Source of the DNA: Acetobacter peroxydans
GTDB taxonomy: Bacteria > Pseudomonadota > Alphaproteobacteria > Acetobacterales > Acetobacteraceae
Length of the DNA: 64,000 nt
NCBI RefSeq assembly: GCF_006539345.1
Contig: NZ_BJMV01000002.1
Coordinates: 62,001 to 126,000 of the forward strand
Direction: 5' to 3'
Of this stretch, positions 47,360 through 56,874 are shown piece by piece. Below the pieces are notes generated by a model. The model saw only the letters and a list, made by a program, of their open reading frames with translations. It ran no database searches and was not told the DNA's origin. Made by a program: the position numbers and the translations under genes. Position 1 is the stretch's first letter; every line of letters starts with the position of its first letter.

Positions 47360-48445
47360 TCAGCCTGCCCTGTCACGGAGTCTGAACAGGCCGATAGCGC
47401 CTACGAGCAGGGCGACACAGGGCGAAATAATCCCGAACACGACATGTTTGACGGATAGGGAGTGTAGCATCAGATTGAGCGCGATAAAGGCAATTACCGC
47501 CAGCACGGCCCATGCAGGCCGCTGTACGGAGGCCTGACGGGAAAACTGCCCGCGCAGGGTTGCATTAAGCGCGATCACGGCGAGCGCCAGTGCTGTCAGG
47601 GGCTCGCCCAGACGTTTCCATCCTTCCGCGATCATTCTGCCGCTCTCATGCGCTGAGACTGTCTTAGGAGGGTGCATAAGTGTTGAAAGTGGCAGCTCTT
47701 CCGGGCTGGGGCCTTCGGCGTGCTGGGTGTCGGATGAGAGGGACAGAACCTCTTGCGTGAAATACACCATGCCCAGATGACCCGTATGCGGGTCTATTTC
47801 CTGTCGGGAGCCATCCAGCATGACCAGCAGCGGCATATGGTCCTTTATGATCATGACGCCATGGCGGGCCAGCACGGTCGAGCTGTGCCCCGGCTGGCGC
47901 TCGTCATTAATTAGCAGGCCATGCAGTTCGCCATTGCTGTCTTTTTGGCGTACATAAACCGTAAGGCCGGGCATGATGTTGAAAAACACGCCGTCCTGCA
48001 GGAGCAGCACGGCCCCCTGACTGCGGAGTGACTGCTGGAGATGGTGGATATGCCGGGCACTGTACGGCACGATAACCAGTGTCAGCAGATAGCTTAAGAG
48101 AATGCACGCCCCCGTTATGACTATGGCGGGACGGCTCAACTGTGCGGGGGAGCGGCCAGAGGCCAGCATGACTGTCAGTTCACGGTCAGCCATCGCGCGA
48201 CTGTACGTGACAAGAATGGCGATAAAAACGGCTACAGGCAGGATGATTTCTACCAGGCCGGGCAGAATCAGCAGGATCATCCAGAGAAATGAAAGGAATG
48301 ACACCCCCTGACGGGAGAGTAAGGGCAAAAGATGCAGCACCTGCATGAGCCACACCAGCGGCGTGAGAACCGCAATGGTACCCACGATGCCCAGAATAAT
48401 CTGTCGCGCCAGATAGCGGTTAAGAATACCGGGAACCAGTAGCAC
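47360..48445 (-). CDS. LptF/LptG-family permease
   Basis: This 361-residue protein has the YjgP/YjgQ fold: three N-terminal membrane helices (to about 120), a periplasmic jellyroll region with LLLQDGVFFNIMPGLTVYV, and three C-terminal helices. LptF and LptG normally form the inner-membrane part of the LPS export ABC system. The gene starts with GTG at 48445, sharing one base with the TAG of the upstream GT39 gene, so the two are coupled. Only one such permease gene is present here. Confidence 0.82.
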   Translation of the reverse strand: MLLVPGILNRYLARQIILGIVGTIAVLTPLVWLMQVLHLLPLLSRQGVSFLSFLWMILLILPGLVEIILPVAVFIAILVTYSRAMADRELTVMLASGRSPAQLSRPAIVITGACILLSYLLTLVIVPYSARHIHHLQQSLRSQGAVLLLQDGVFFNIMPGLTVYVRQKDSNGELHGLLINDERQPGHSSTVLARHGVMIIKDHMPLLVMLDGSRQEIDPHTGHLGMVYFTQEVLSLSSDTQHAEGPSPEELPLSTLMHPPKTVSAHESGRMIAEGWKRLGEPLTALALAVIALNATLRGQFSRQASVQRPAWAVLAVIAFIALNLMLHSLSVKHVVFGIISPCVALLVGAIGLFRLRDRAG

Positions 48446-50088
48446 TAGGGCACCGCAGGCGGAGTGATGATGAACGTGAAATTATACATGCGACCCTCAT
48501 AATGACCGAAGTGGTGGGCGACCGCCAAGGGAATACGTACCGTTCTGGGAGTGGCGTAAAGGCTGGCCGCGGCAAGGCAATGGCTGTCGTTGCTCTCGCA
48601 TATGGAAAGCAGGCCATGCTGGTGGATGCGCTCTGGCGTGACCCACAGCGCAAAACTCCGGTCATGCCAAGGAAAACTGTGCGGGTGCGACGCGCTGTAA
48701 AAGGTTACAAAATCGGAATAGGGGGCTGATCCGGCAACATAAGTCAAAGGTGTGTGTACGCGCTCCTGCCATAGCCGGGTGCTTTCGCGGGCGACCTCTT
48801 CATACGGAATCTGCTTGGCCCAGCGTTTGGTATGAACCCGGTAGTACATGAAGGCAGGAGCGCCGATAACCAGTCCCAAGCTTCCGATGGCAACCAGAGC
48901 AACTGCGGCGCGGGCAAGCGGGCGTGGCGGGCATGTGCCTGCGGCTTGCAGAACGAGCAGGGGGAGAAGCGGCACAACGCCAATCATCATTTCGCTGCTG
49001 ATGGGGGTGCGCAGGACGATCCCGAAAGCGAGCGTCAGCACCACCGGGGTGAGTGTGACGAGTGCCGTCCATTTTGTTTGCCCGGCGGTCATGGTGGCAT
49101 GGTGCGCACGGGGGCCATGCGCGCGGGTGCAGACCAGAGCCGTCAGTCCGGTTACGGCTGTCATCATGCCCAGAAGGCCGAACCCTGTCATGAAAAACCG
49201 ATGGAGAATTTCAGCCCAAGGCCAGTTCAGCCTGCTGTGCAGGTAGGTCAGGGGAGGAGCCTGATTTTCTGTCAGCCACCACAGATGTGGCGATATGACC
49301 AGTATGATCAACGCACCGGCGATCCATGGCTGACGGGAGCGGAGCCAGTTGCGGCCGTTGGTACTGGTGAGCGCGGCCAAGGCGCAACCTGCAAGAGGCA
49401 GCAGGACGTAATATTTGGAAAGAAGGCACAGGCCACTCAGTAGCCCGAAACAGAGAGTCGCTCGTCGGTCATGCCGTTCGGATGCGCGGTAAAAAAACAG
49501 GAGTGTCCACGGCCAGAGGGAAATAAAAATCGTATTGGCGTCGAACTTGAAAGCGTAGAACGTAAAAAAAGGTGTGAGCAGGGGCAGGGCGCGCGCAGCC
49601 AGACGTTGTTCAGGATTTTTGACCAGTTCCCCGATCAGACGCCATGTGCCCCACAGGCCAATGGCCGCATTTGTCGCGCTGAGCAGCGCGAAAAAAAACG
49701 GCGTGGAAGGAAAAACAGAAAACCAGAGCCCGCACAGCCACGCCCAGAATGGCGGATGCTGGTGGTAGCCAAGCTGGAATTCCCTGCCCCATGAATAGGC
49801 TTCAACCATGTCGTGCTTCAGGGGCACTGGCATTTCAGAAACAAAGAAGAAAAATGTCAGAACGGCAATAAAAGCCGCCAGCAGACAAGCGCCTTGCAGG
49901 AAAGAAGCATTTGGCAGCAGCCATGTGTCCAGCGTTTTCCAACCTCTTCCATGAGACGGTGGATTCGCCCTGCGGTTCAAGTCTGACAGAAAGAAAAAAG
50001 GAAATCGGCTGTCATGCCGTTGCGGCACGCGTAGATTGGCACACAAAGGATCATCTCCCCCCTCGTGAACGTGCGATACAGGGAGCAT
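48445..50088 (-). CDS. Family 39-type membrane glycosyltransferase (ArnT-like)
   Basis: This 547-residue polytopic protein resembles dolichol-phosphate-mannosyltransferase/ArnT-type GT39 or GT83 enzymes, which use polyprenyl-phosphate sugars in the periplasm. After a cytoplasmic tail and first helix comes a periplasmic loop with the acidic residues DMVEAYSWGREFQLGYHQHPPFW region, then about ten helices and a soluble C-terminal domain. The ATG at 50088 is first in frame; a shorter form starting near the first helix cannot be excluded. It overlaps the LptF-like gene, hinting at lipid decoration and export. Confidence 0.8.
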   Translation of the reverse strand: MLPVSHVHEGGDDPLCANLRVPQRHDSRFPFFFLSDLNRRANPPSHGRGWKTLDTWLLPNASFLQGACLLAAFIAVLTFFFFVSEMPVPLKHDMVEAYSWGREFQLGYHQHPPFWAWLCGLWFSVFPSTPFFFALLSATNAAIGLWGTWRLIGELVKNPEQRLAARALPLLTPFFTFYAFKFDANTIFISLWPWTLLFFYRASERHDRRATLCFGLLSGLCLLSKYYVLLPLAGCALAALTSTNGRNWLRSRQPWIAGALIILVISPHLWWLTENQAPPLTYLHSRLNWPWAEILHRFFMTGFGLLGMMTAVTGLTALVCTRAHGPRAHHATMTAGQTKWTALVTLTPVVLTLAFGIVLRTPISSEMMIGVVPLLPLLVLQAAGTCPPRPLARAAVALVAIGSLGLVIGAPAFMYYRVHTKRWAKQIPYEEVARESTRLWQERVHTPLTYVAGSAPYSDFVTFYSASHPHSFPWHDRSFALWVTPERIHQHGLLSICESNDSHCLAAASLYATPRTVRIPLAVAHHFGHYEGRMYNFTFIITPPAVP

Positions 50089-50199
50089 GTTTTCCTTCAG
50101 GCGGGCTTACAGGGTGTGACGCGATTGTGCCTGCAAACTCATGAGCTGCAAAAGCAACGATGCAGGCCTTTTATAAAAGCGAATTTCACAACCTGTAAA

Positions 50200-50231
50200 G
50201 CGGGCCGCCGGGTTGTCAGGCGGCGGCCCGC
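50200..50231 (-). terminator. Strong hairpin after the sqr-like gene
   Basis: GCGGGCCGCCG (50200-50210) pairs with CGGCGGCCCGC (50221-50231), 11 bp, starting 10 nt after the stop on the minus strand; only TTTA follows. It is the probable transcript end. Confidence 0.65.
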
Positions 50232-50240
50232 AATGGATGC

Positions 50241-51500
50241 TCAGTCAGTAATCCAGTTAGGGTGGTGAGGCAGATCAATGTCGCGGCCTTTGAGCATCAT
50301 GTCCCAATAGACGCGCGGAAATACCTTCGTTTTAAGAAACCATGCAAAACGGCTGGGCTTGCGCTGGTCGTACGGGAAGCTGGGGGCGGGTTTGCCGCCA
50401 TACAGGAATTCAGCCAGCACGACCCGGCCATAGCTGACTGTCAGTGGGCAGGCTGCGTAGCCGTCATAATGACCGTTCAGCGGCTTGCCGTCGAGTGAGG
50501 CAAGGATATTGGCGCAGACGATGGGCACCTGAGCACGGGCTGCCGCGAGGGTCTTGGAGTTGGAGGTGTTTATGACATCCCCCGCGCCAAAAATGAACGG
50601 GAAGCGGCTGTGCTGCAGGGTGGCCGGGTTGACATCCAGCCAGCCTGTCGCGTCGGCCAGAGGGCTTTGTTTGACAAAGTCGGGCGCGCTTTGCGGCGGT
50701 GTTACATGCAGCATGTCAAAACTGCGGACTTCTTCCGTAACCGTCCCATCGGGAGCGGTTACCGAGAAGGTGGCCTTGCGGGCAGGGCCGTCTACCGCGA
50801 TCAGATTGGTTTTATAGCGCAGGTTGATACCGTAGTAGTCGATGGCGTCATGCAGAGGAGGGCGATAATAGGCGGTGCCGAACAGGACATCACCCGCCAC
50901 GCAGAAATCCACGGATGTACGGCTCAGCGTGCCTTTCTTGCGCCAATGGTCAGAGGCCAGATAGGCGATTTTCTGAGGCGCACCGGCGCATTTGATCGGA
51001 ACCGGCGGCTGGGTGAACAGGGCGGTGCCACCTGCCAGTGACTGGATGCAGGTCCAGGTGTATTCGACCGTCTCGCGGGAGTAGTTGCTGCACACGCCGT
51101 TGCGGCCCAGCGTTTCGCGCACACCCTTGATTTTGTCCCAGTCGAGTTGCAGGCCGGGGCAGACAATCAGACGGTTATAGGCAACGGTGCGGCCATCATC
51201 GAGGGTAACGGTGTTGGCTTCGGGCTGGAAAGAGGTAACAGCGGCGCGCAGCCATTTGCTGCCAGCGGGAATGAGGCCGCCTTCCTGATCGAGTGTGTCG
51301 CGCAGCTTCATCACGCCGGCCCCAACCAGTGTCCAGCCAGGCTGATAGGCGTGGGTGGTAGCGGGGTCTATAATGGCAATATCCAGCGTGGGGCGCACGC
51401 GTAGAAGGCGCGCTGCCAAGGCAATGCCAGCCGACCCGCCTCCGACAATCACGATTGTGAAATGGAGGTCAGGCGTTGTGCTGGCTTGTGTCTGAGTCAC
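50241..51500 (-). CDS. Sulfide:quinone reductase-like FAD/NAD(P) oxidoreductase
   Basis: This 419-residue flavoprotein is of the SQR/FCSD type, which oxidises sulfide and passes electrons to quinone at the membrane. The FAD motif GGGSAG, the ATTHAYQPGWTLVGAG segment, the ICPGLQLDW-like VCPGLQLDWDKIKG, and cysteines in NGVCSNYS and PPVPIKCAGAPQK match SQR, where such cysteines form the redox site. It starts with GTG at 51500 after an AGGA. A palindrome lies 47 nt upstream. Detoxifying use is more likely than lithotrophy. Confidence 0.85.
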   Translation of the reverse strand: MTQTQASTTPDLHFTIVIVGGGSAGIALAARLLRVRPTLDIAIIDPATTHAYQPGWTLVGAGVMKLRDTLDQEGGLIPAGSKWLRAAVTSFQPEANTVTLDDGRTVAYNRLIVCPGLQLDWDKIKGVRETLGRNGVCSNYSRETVEYTWTCIQSLAGGTALFTQPPVPIKCAGAPQKIAYLASDHWRKKGTLSRTSVDFCVAGDVLFGTAYYRPPLHDAIDYYGINLRYKTNLIAVDGPARKATFSVTAPDGTVTEEVRSFDMLHVTPPQSAPDFVKQSPLADATGWLDVNPATLQHSRFPFIFGAGDVINTSNSKTLAAARAQVPIVCANILASLDGKPLNGHYDGYAACPLTVSYGRVVLAEFLYGGKPAPSFPYDQRKPSRFAWFLKTKVFPRVYWDMMLKGRDIDLPHHPNWITD

Positions 51501-51546
51501 GACTCTTATTCCTGTCCATGTCGTTTAGACCGAACAGTATTCCAAA

Positions 51547-51581
51547 CCCATACAATTAAATAAAGTATTTAATTGTATGGG
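51547..51581. promoter_or_regulatory. Perfect 15-bp palindrome upstream of the sqr-like gene (candidate operator)
   Basis: CCCATACAATTAAAT at 51547-51561 is matched base for base by its reverse complement at 51567-51581, with the 5-nt spacer AAAGT. It lies between the DUF3297 stop and the sqr-like start. Length, symmetry, AT-rich core and lack of a T run on the minus strand favour a dimeric repressor site, for example of an ArsR-type sulfur sensor. No such regulator gene is in the window. A terminator is the alternative. Confidence 0.65.
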
Positions 51582-51598
51582 TATGTGCCAGACGCAGA

Positions 51599-51835
51599 TC
51601 AGTCCTTGATCCAGACCTCTACGGGGCCGGTCAGCTTCATGGTCAGTGGGTTGCCGCGCCGATCGGTGGTTTTGCCTACAGCCACCCGCACCCAGCCTTC
51701 GCTGATACAATATTCCTCAACGTTGGTTTTTTCCACGCCTTTGAAGCGGACGCCAATACCACGGGCCAGCAGGGCCTCGTTGTAAAAGGGGCTTTCAGGG
51801 TTGACGGACAGCCGATCGGGCAGGGTGTCTGACAT
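51599..51835 (-). CDS. DUF3297 family small protein
   Basis: This 78-residue protein is of unknown function. It is compact and mixed alpha/beta with no membrane segment, starting MSDTLPDRLSVNPESPFYNE and ending GPVEVWIKD, recognisable as DUF3297, a conserved proteobacterial family. It lies 54 nt downstream of the RND pump gene and 98 nt upstream of the sqr-like gene on the same strand. It may be transcribed with either. Confidence 0.82.
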   Translation of the reverse strand: MSDTLPDRLSVNPESPFYNEALLARGIGVRFKGVEKTNVEEYCISEGWVRVAVGKTTDRRGNPLTMKLTGPVEVWIKD

Positions 51836-51889
51836 GCTTATGTCTTTCCGGACTGGTTGAAAGGGCGCGCCCCTGGGGCGGCTTGGTGT

Positions 51890-54800
51890 TCAGTGCTGTG
51901 TCTTAAAGGGTTTTCGTAGCAAAGACCATGCACTGCGGCTCAGGACTCGCCCGGTATCGCCTGCGCGGTGCATGATCAGGTAAACGGCAGGAGTGGAAAA
52001 AAGGGTCAGCAACTGGCTCGTGGCCAGCCCGCCAAGAATGGCGATCCCCAGTGGCAGTCGCAGTTCCGCTCCGTAACCATGGCCGAGAATCATGGGAACA
52101 GCCCCAAAGGCGGCGGCCATGGTCGTCATCAGGATCGGGCGGAAACGGGTCAGGCAGGCCGCGCGGATAGCCTGCGCCGGGGATGTGCCAGACCGTTCTG
52201 TCTGCAAGGTGAAGTCGATCATGAGAATGGCGTTTTTCTTGACAATGCCAATCAGCAGAATGACCGCGATCATGGAAATGAGTGAGAAAGGCTGCCCGCA
52301 CAGCCAGAGCATGAGCACCGCTCCCATGGCTGCCGATGGCAGTGTGGACAGGATTGTCAGGGGCTGGCTGTAGCTTTCATACAGAACGCCCAGCGTGACA
52401 TACATGGTCACGACGGCCGCGATCATGATCAGCAGTTCATTCATCAGATCCTTGTGCAGGTCACCCGCCTGACCGGAAAAGTTCCCCTGTAGCCGCTGTG
52501 GCGTGTGCAGCGCGCGCATGGTGGCGCGAATTTCCGCCTCCGCTTCATTGAGCGAACGGCCTTCGGCCAGATCAAACGAAATGGCGCCCGATACCATGCC
52601 GGATTCGTGGCTGACCTGAAGCGGCGAGGGCCGCAGGACGATCCGGCTGACCGTGGCCAGAGGGACCATGGTTTCCGCAAGAGACGATACGGCCGAACCA
52701 TTGGAAGCCCCGGCTCCGCCGCCCGCCAGCCGGTTGGCCACGGCATTGCGGAAGGACTGTTCGCTCAGGCTTGTGCTGCCTGAACTGGACGCATCGCTGT
52801 TGGTCAGGCGCACGCGCACGGTGTTCGAGGCAATCGCGCCTGATGCGGTCCCGCCTGATGTGGAAACCCAGAGACCTTTGAGCTGCTCGGGATTATCGCG
52901 AAATGATTTTTCCACCTCCATGATGACATAGGATGTGGTGAAGGGCGTTGAGATGCTTGAAGCCGTACGCTGTCCATAGGCGTCATACAGCGCATTGCCG
53001 ATCAGTTGTGGCGTGACGAGATAGCGCGCCGCCGTATCGCGGGCGATATCGACATGAATGGCCATGCCGCTCCCGCTTTGATGGCTGGTGATTCCGCGCA
53101 GAATCTGGCTGTGACGCAGGGCTTCTACCAGCCGAGGCACCCAGGTCTGGATATCCTGCGCCTGATCCGAGCTGAAGACGAAACTGTATGCACCTTCATG
53201 CTGCCGCTGACCTCCGCCATTGATATCGCCGGGATTGGATAGGCTCGCGCTCAGCCCGGCGATCTGGCCTACCTGCGTACGCAGGCGTGTGGCGATGGCT
53301 TCAGGGGAAGCCGTCCGCTGGTTCTTTTCTTTCAGCACGGCAAAAACCGTGGCCTCGTTTGTCGCATCCTCACCTGTGAAGCCGATGACATCGCGGATGT
53401 CGGGATCGGCCATCATGATCCCGACGACCCGCTTGGCCTTTGCGGCCATAGCGGCAAAGGAAACGCTCTGATCCGCATTCAGATAGCCTTCAACCAGGGC
53501 GATATCCTCGCCTGGTAGAATGGTTTTGGGCATGACGATGATCATGCCGACGGTGGCGGCGAGGCTCAGAGGCAGGGACAGCGCCACCCACCAGGGGTGG
53601 CGTAGCGTCCAGTCCAGCGCGCGGGTGTAGCCCTTTGTGGCATGGTGCAGACACCAGTCTGTTGTATCCGCGAGACGATGCGCTCCCCACACGAAGGGGT
53701 TGCCGTCCCGGTCTTTCGGCTGCGGTTGCGCGTCGGGTACGGTCAGCAGGCGCGCGCACATCATCGGGGTGAGCGAGATGGCAAGCAGAAAAGAAACGGA
53801 CACAGCGATGGTCAGCGTCATCGCGAATTCGAAAAATATGCGGCCGGGCACGCCCCCCATGAGCAGCAGTGGCAGGAACACCGCAACCAGCGAGACGGTG
53901 ATGGACAGGATGGTAAACGTAATTTCGCGCGCACCGGTTAGGGTCGCTTCCATCCGCTCCATGCCGGCTTCCATATGCCGGGCAATGTTTTCAACCACCA
54001 CAATGGCGTCGTCCACGACAAAGCCGGTGGCGATGGTCAGCGCCATGAGCGAGAGCGTGTCGAGGGAAAAACCCATCAGGTGCATGGCCGCAAGCGAGCC
54101 AGCCAGAGAGACCGGAACCGTCACCGCGGGAATGAAGGTGGAGCGCCAGCTCCGCAGGAAGGCCAGCACGACCAGCACGACCAGCACCACGGACAACAGC
54201 AGGGTTTCCTGCGTGTCCTTCAGCGCTCCACGAATGGAGATCGAGCGATCGGTCACAAGCGTCAGTTTGACATCGCCCGGCAGGGCCTGACGCAGATACG
54301 CCGCGCGCGCCCTGATAGCGTCGGTGACTTCTATGACGTTGCTGCCGGGCTGGGCGCGGATAATGGCCAGCACGGCGGGGCTGGCGTTCAGCCAACCGGC
54401 CTTGCGGTCGCTTTGCGGGCCGCTGTGGATACGGGCAACACTGTCCAGCCGCACGGGGCGGCCATTGCGGTAGGCAATGACAAGTCCATGATACTGCGTG
54501 GGGTCACGGGCCTGATCGTTGGTCTGGAGTGTCAGGCGCTGCCCGGCCATGTCGATAAAGCCTTTGGGCGTGTTGGCATTAGCCGAGGCCAGTGCTGAGC
54601 GGACATCCTCGAACCCGATGCCGTACTGGTAGAGAAGCTGCGGGTTCATCTCCACCCGGATGGCGGATTTATCCGACCCCACAAGTTCTACCCAGCCCAC
54701 CCCCTTTACCCCGGCCAACAGTGGGGTCAGCCGGGTTTCCGCCAGATCGCGCAGGGCATCGGGGGCGCGGTTGGGCGATGTCAGTGCCGCCACCATGATC

Positions 54801-55213
54801 GGGCTGTCCGACGGATCGGCCTTGTAATACTGCGGCGGCGTGATCAGGGTTGTGGGCATGTCGGTGCGGGCGGCGCGCAGGGCGGCTTCTACATCGCGGG
54901 CGGCGCCATTGATGTCGCGGTCGCTGTTGAAAAACAGCAGGATGAAACTGCTGCTGTCCGTCGTGTCCGAGCGTATGCTTTCAAGGCCGGCGATCTGGCC
55001 AAGCCTGCGTTCCAGAGGCGTTGTTACGGCGCTGGCCAGTTGCTGGGGTGAACTGCCGGGCTGACTGGCGATCACGTAGATAACCGGCACCGAGATATTG
55101 GGCAGGTCTGCAATCGGCATCGCACGGTAGGCGAACAGCCCTGCCACCACAAAGGCCAAGGCCATCAGGGTCGTGCCGACAGGACGCATGATAAACAGCC
55201 GACTGAACGACAC
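51890..55213 (-). CDS. RND-family efflux pump inner-membrane subunit (MdtB/AcrB-like)
   Basis: This 1107-residue HAE-type RND transporter starts MSFSRLFIMRPVGTTLMALA. The twelve-helix layout is visible with the proton-relay Asp pair in GFVVDDAIVVVENI. It is somewhat longer than the usual 1030-1050 residues. A Ser/Gly-rich insertion (SSSGSTSLSEQSF through GGGAGASNGSAVSS) sits in the second porter region, and GGGQRQHEGAYSF lies in another loop. No adaptor (MFP) or outer-membrane channel gene is adjacent; the gene 29 nt upstream encodes a small secreted protein. Confidence 0.92.
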   Translation of the reverse strand: MSFSRLFIMRPVGTTLMALAFVVAGLFAYRAMPIADLPNISVPVIYVIASQPGSSPQQLASAVTTPLERRLGQIAGLESIRSDTTDSSSFILLFFNSDRDINGAARDVEAALRAARTDMPTTLITPPQYYKADPSDSPIMVAALTSPNRAPDALRDLAETRLTPLLAGVKGVGWVELVGSDKSAIRVEMNPQLLYQYGIGFEDVRSALASANANTPKGFIDMAGQRLTLQTNDQARDPTQYHGLVIAYRNGRPVRLDSVARIHSGPQSDRKAGWLNASPAVLAIIRAQPGSNVIEVTDAIRARAAYLRQALPGDVKLTLVTDRSISIRGALKDTQETLLLSVVLVVLVVLAFLRSWRSTFIPAVTVPVSLAGSLAAMHLMGFSLDTLSLMALTIATGFVVDDAIVVVENIARHMEAGMERMEATLTGAREITFTILSITVSLVAVFLPLLLMGGVPGRIFFEFAMTLTIAVSVSFLLAISLTPMMCARLLTVPDAQPQPKDRDGNPFVWGAHRLADTTDWCLHHATKGYTRALDWTLRHPWWVALSLPLSLAATVGMIIVMPKTILPGEDIALVEGYLNADQSVSFAAMAAKAKRVVGIMMADPDIRDVIGFTGEDATNEATVFAVLKEKNQRTASPEAIATRLRTQVGQIAGLSASLSNPGDINGGGQRQHEGAYSFVFSSDQAQDIQTWVPRLVEALRHSQILRGITSHQSGSGMAIHVDIARDTAARYLVTPQLIGNALYDAYGQRTASSISTPFTTSYVIMEVEKSFRDNPEQLKGLWVSTSGGTASGAIASNTVRVRLTNSDASSSGSTSLSEQSFRNAVANRLAGGGAGASNGSAVSSLAETMVPLATVSRIVLRPSPLQVSHESGMVSGAISFDLAEGRSLNEAEAEIRATMRALHTPQRLQGNFSGQAGDLHKDLMNELLIMIAAVVTMYVTLGVLYESYSQPLTILSTLPSAAMGAVLMLWLCGQPFSLISMIAVILLIGIVKKNAILMIDFTLQTERSGTSPAQAIRAACLTRFRPILMTTMAAAFGAVPMILGHGYGAELRLPLGIAILGGLATSQLLTLFSTPAVYLIMHRAGDTGRVLSRSAWSLLRKPFKTQH

Positions 55214-55242
55214 CGTACTGGTCTTCCTTTATATGGTGTGGT

Positions 55243-56067
55243 TCAGGGCCGGGTCGTCTGAGAGGCGTGCTGGGTTGATGTCTGTTCGCGCGGCTGGTTG
55301 ACAAGAATACGGCCCGGCCCGTCACGTTCTGTCGCCAGAGTGCCGCTGACCTTGTCAACAAGAATGGAGCCGCTGCTTTCGACATGCAGGGCCGCCACTT
55401 CGGTTTCGCCGTGGAAAACGGCGTCCTTTGTGCTGGCCGAGGTGATTTCGAGCGCTTTCAGCCGGCCCGCACGGGCGAGAAAGGCCGAAGCGCCACCAAG
55501 GTAGACAGATAGCGCCGTGCCACGGGCTGTACCAATGGTAATGGTGGCGGGGCCAATGGAGCGGATACGCGCTGAATCCGGCAGGACGGGAATATCAATC
55601 TGGCCTGCGGTATCGGCAATCAGGTCCAGTGTTTCTGCTGTGCCGATATGCGTAAGGCCGGAGCCCGTGTGCACGGAGACGGGGCCTGTGCGGTCATCCA
55701 GTATGACGCCGCTGGCCTGTGGGGCCTCAACGGTTAGTGGCATGTCCGGCGGTGTGGCGATCTCCACAGTGGTAGTGGAGCCGGTGCCTGGTGCCGCACA
55801 GGTTGCAAGGGTGAGGCGCACCGTGCCGTCGGGCTGTTGTGTGAGAGTGGTGTTGTCCGGCCAGTGGCCCTGTACTGTTTTTTTTAGACTACTTTCCGTG
55901 CGGACATGCAGCAGGTCCGGGCAGGCTAGACCGACTTCAAGGCGCAGTGCTGCCACGGTTTTGGCCGGAGCGGACGCTGAGGGTGGGGCCGCTGTCGCAC
56001 AGGCCATGGGCAGGGTGGCAAGAAAGACCCCAAGGGCCGATACCGGGCTGAAAAGGCGATAACGCAT
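55243..56067 (-). CDS. Secreted beta-rich hypothetical protein next to the RND pump
   Basis: This protein has 274 residues from the ATG at 56067. A signal peptide ends near ACATAA (about residue 27). The mature part contains repeated short beta elements such as [15 protein letters not shown] and [13 protein letters not shown], reminiscent of DUF2807/adhesin-like solenoids. It has two to three cysteines. It is not a HlyD/MFP adaptor: no lipoyl or coiled-coil hairpin is visible. The pump gene starts 29 nt after its stop, so the two form an operon. Confidence 0.72.
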   Translation of the reverse strand: MRYRLFSPVSALGVFLATLPMACATAAPPSASAPAKTVAALRLEVGLACPDLLHVRTESSLKKTVQGHWPDNTTLTQQPDGTVRLTLATCAAPGTGSTTTVEIATPPDMPLTVEAPQASGVILDDRTGPVSVHTGSGLTHIGTAETLDLIADTAGQIDIPVLPDSARIRSIGPATITIGTARGTALSVYLGGASAFLARAGRLKALEITSASTKDAVFHGETEVAALHVESSGSILVDKVSGTLATERDGPGRILVNQPREQTSTQHASQTTRP

Positions 56068-56319
56068 CGTGTAATTCTGCCAGTCGTGGGAGGGCTCGTC
56101 CACTCCCTATCCTGCGACCGTGGCAGGCAGAGGGCGGGCGGGTGCGCGGCACCTGGACGGGCCCAGTCGGCATTGTGGCACGGAGCGGCCCATGACGGTG
56201 TTGCCGGATCATGGGACTGCACGGCTGCGGTGAAGCTGTTATGCTGCCGGGCAGGAAAACCGGCCGCGCCGTATCAGGCGGGGGCGGGGAGAGTTCAAGG
56301 CAGAGAAAAGACAGGTTTT

Positions 56320-56874
56320 ATGTCCAGAATTGATACAAGCAGACCATTTCTGCCAGTGCGGATCGCGGTCATGACCGTGTCGGATACGCGCACGCTGCAA
56401 ACCGATTCCTCCGGTACGACGCTCGCTGCCCGCGTCGAGGCGGCAGGTCATGTTCTGGCGGATCGCGCCATTGTGCCAGATGATGCGGATCAGATCGAGC
56501 AGAGGCTGCGGGCGTGGATAGCAGACCCGATGGTGGACGTGATCATTACAAATGGCGGCACCGGGGTAACCGGGCGCGACGTCACGCCTGAGGCCTTCGA
56601 GCGCGTGCTTGAAAAGCGCATTGAAGGATTTGGAGAACTGTTTCGTATGCTGTCGTACAGCAAGATCGGCACATCCACCATTCAGTCGCGTGCGCTCGCC
56701 GGGGTGGCAGGGGGGACGTATCTTTTCGCGCTGCCCGGATCGACCGGCGCGGTCAAGGATGGCTGGGATGATATTCTGGTCTTCCAGCTCGACAGCCGCC
56801 ACCGGCCCTGTAATTTTGTGGAACTCATGCCCCGCCTGCGCGAAGGGCTGAAGGAGGACGATACCCATGTCTGA
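56320..56874 (+). CDS. moaB: MoaB, molybdenum cofactor biosynthesis protein
   Basis: MoaB adenylylates molybdopterin in cofactor synthesis. The 184 residues have the MoCF-binding fold with [16 protein letters not shown] and [16 protein letters not shown], typical of MoaB/MogA, and end with GCPG-like [16 protein letters not shown]. The ATG at 56320 gives a normal length; the open frame upstream is not conserved. The stop overlaps the DJ-1/PfpI gene by 8 nt. Confidence 0.93.
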   Translation: MSRIDTSRPFLPVRIAVMTVSDTRTLQTDSSGTTLAARVEAAGHVLADRAIVPDDADQIEQRLRAWIADPMVDVIITNGGTGVTGRDVTPEAFERVLEKRIEGFGELFRMLSYSKIGTSTIQSRALAGVAGGTYLFALPGSTGAVKDGWDDILVFQLDSRHRPCNFVELMPRLREGLKEDDTHV

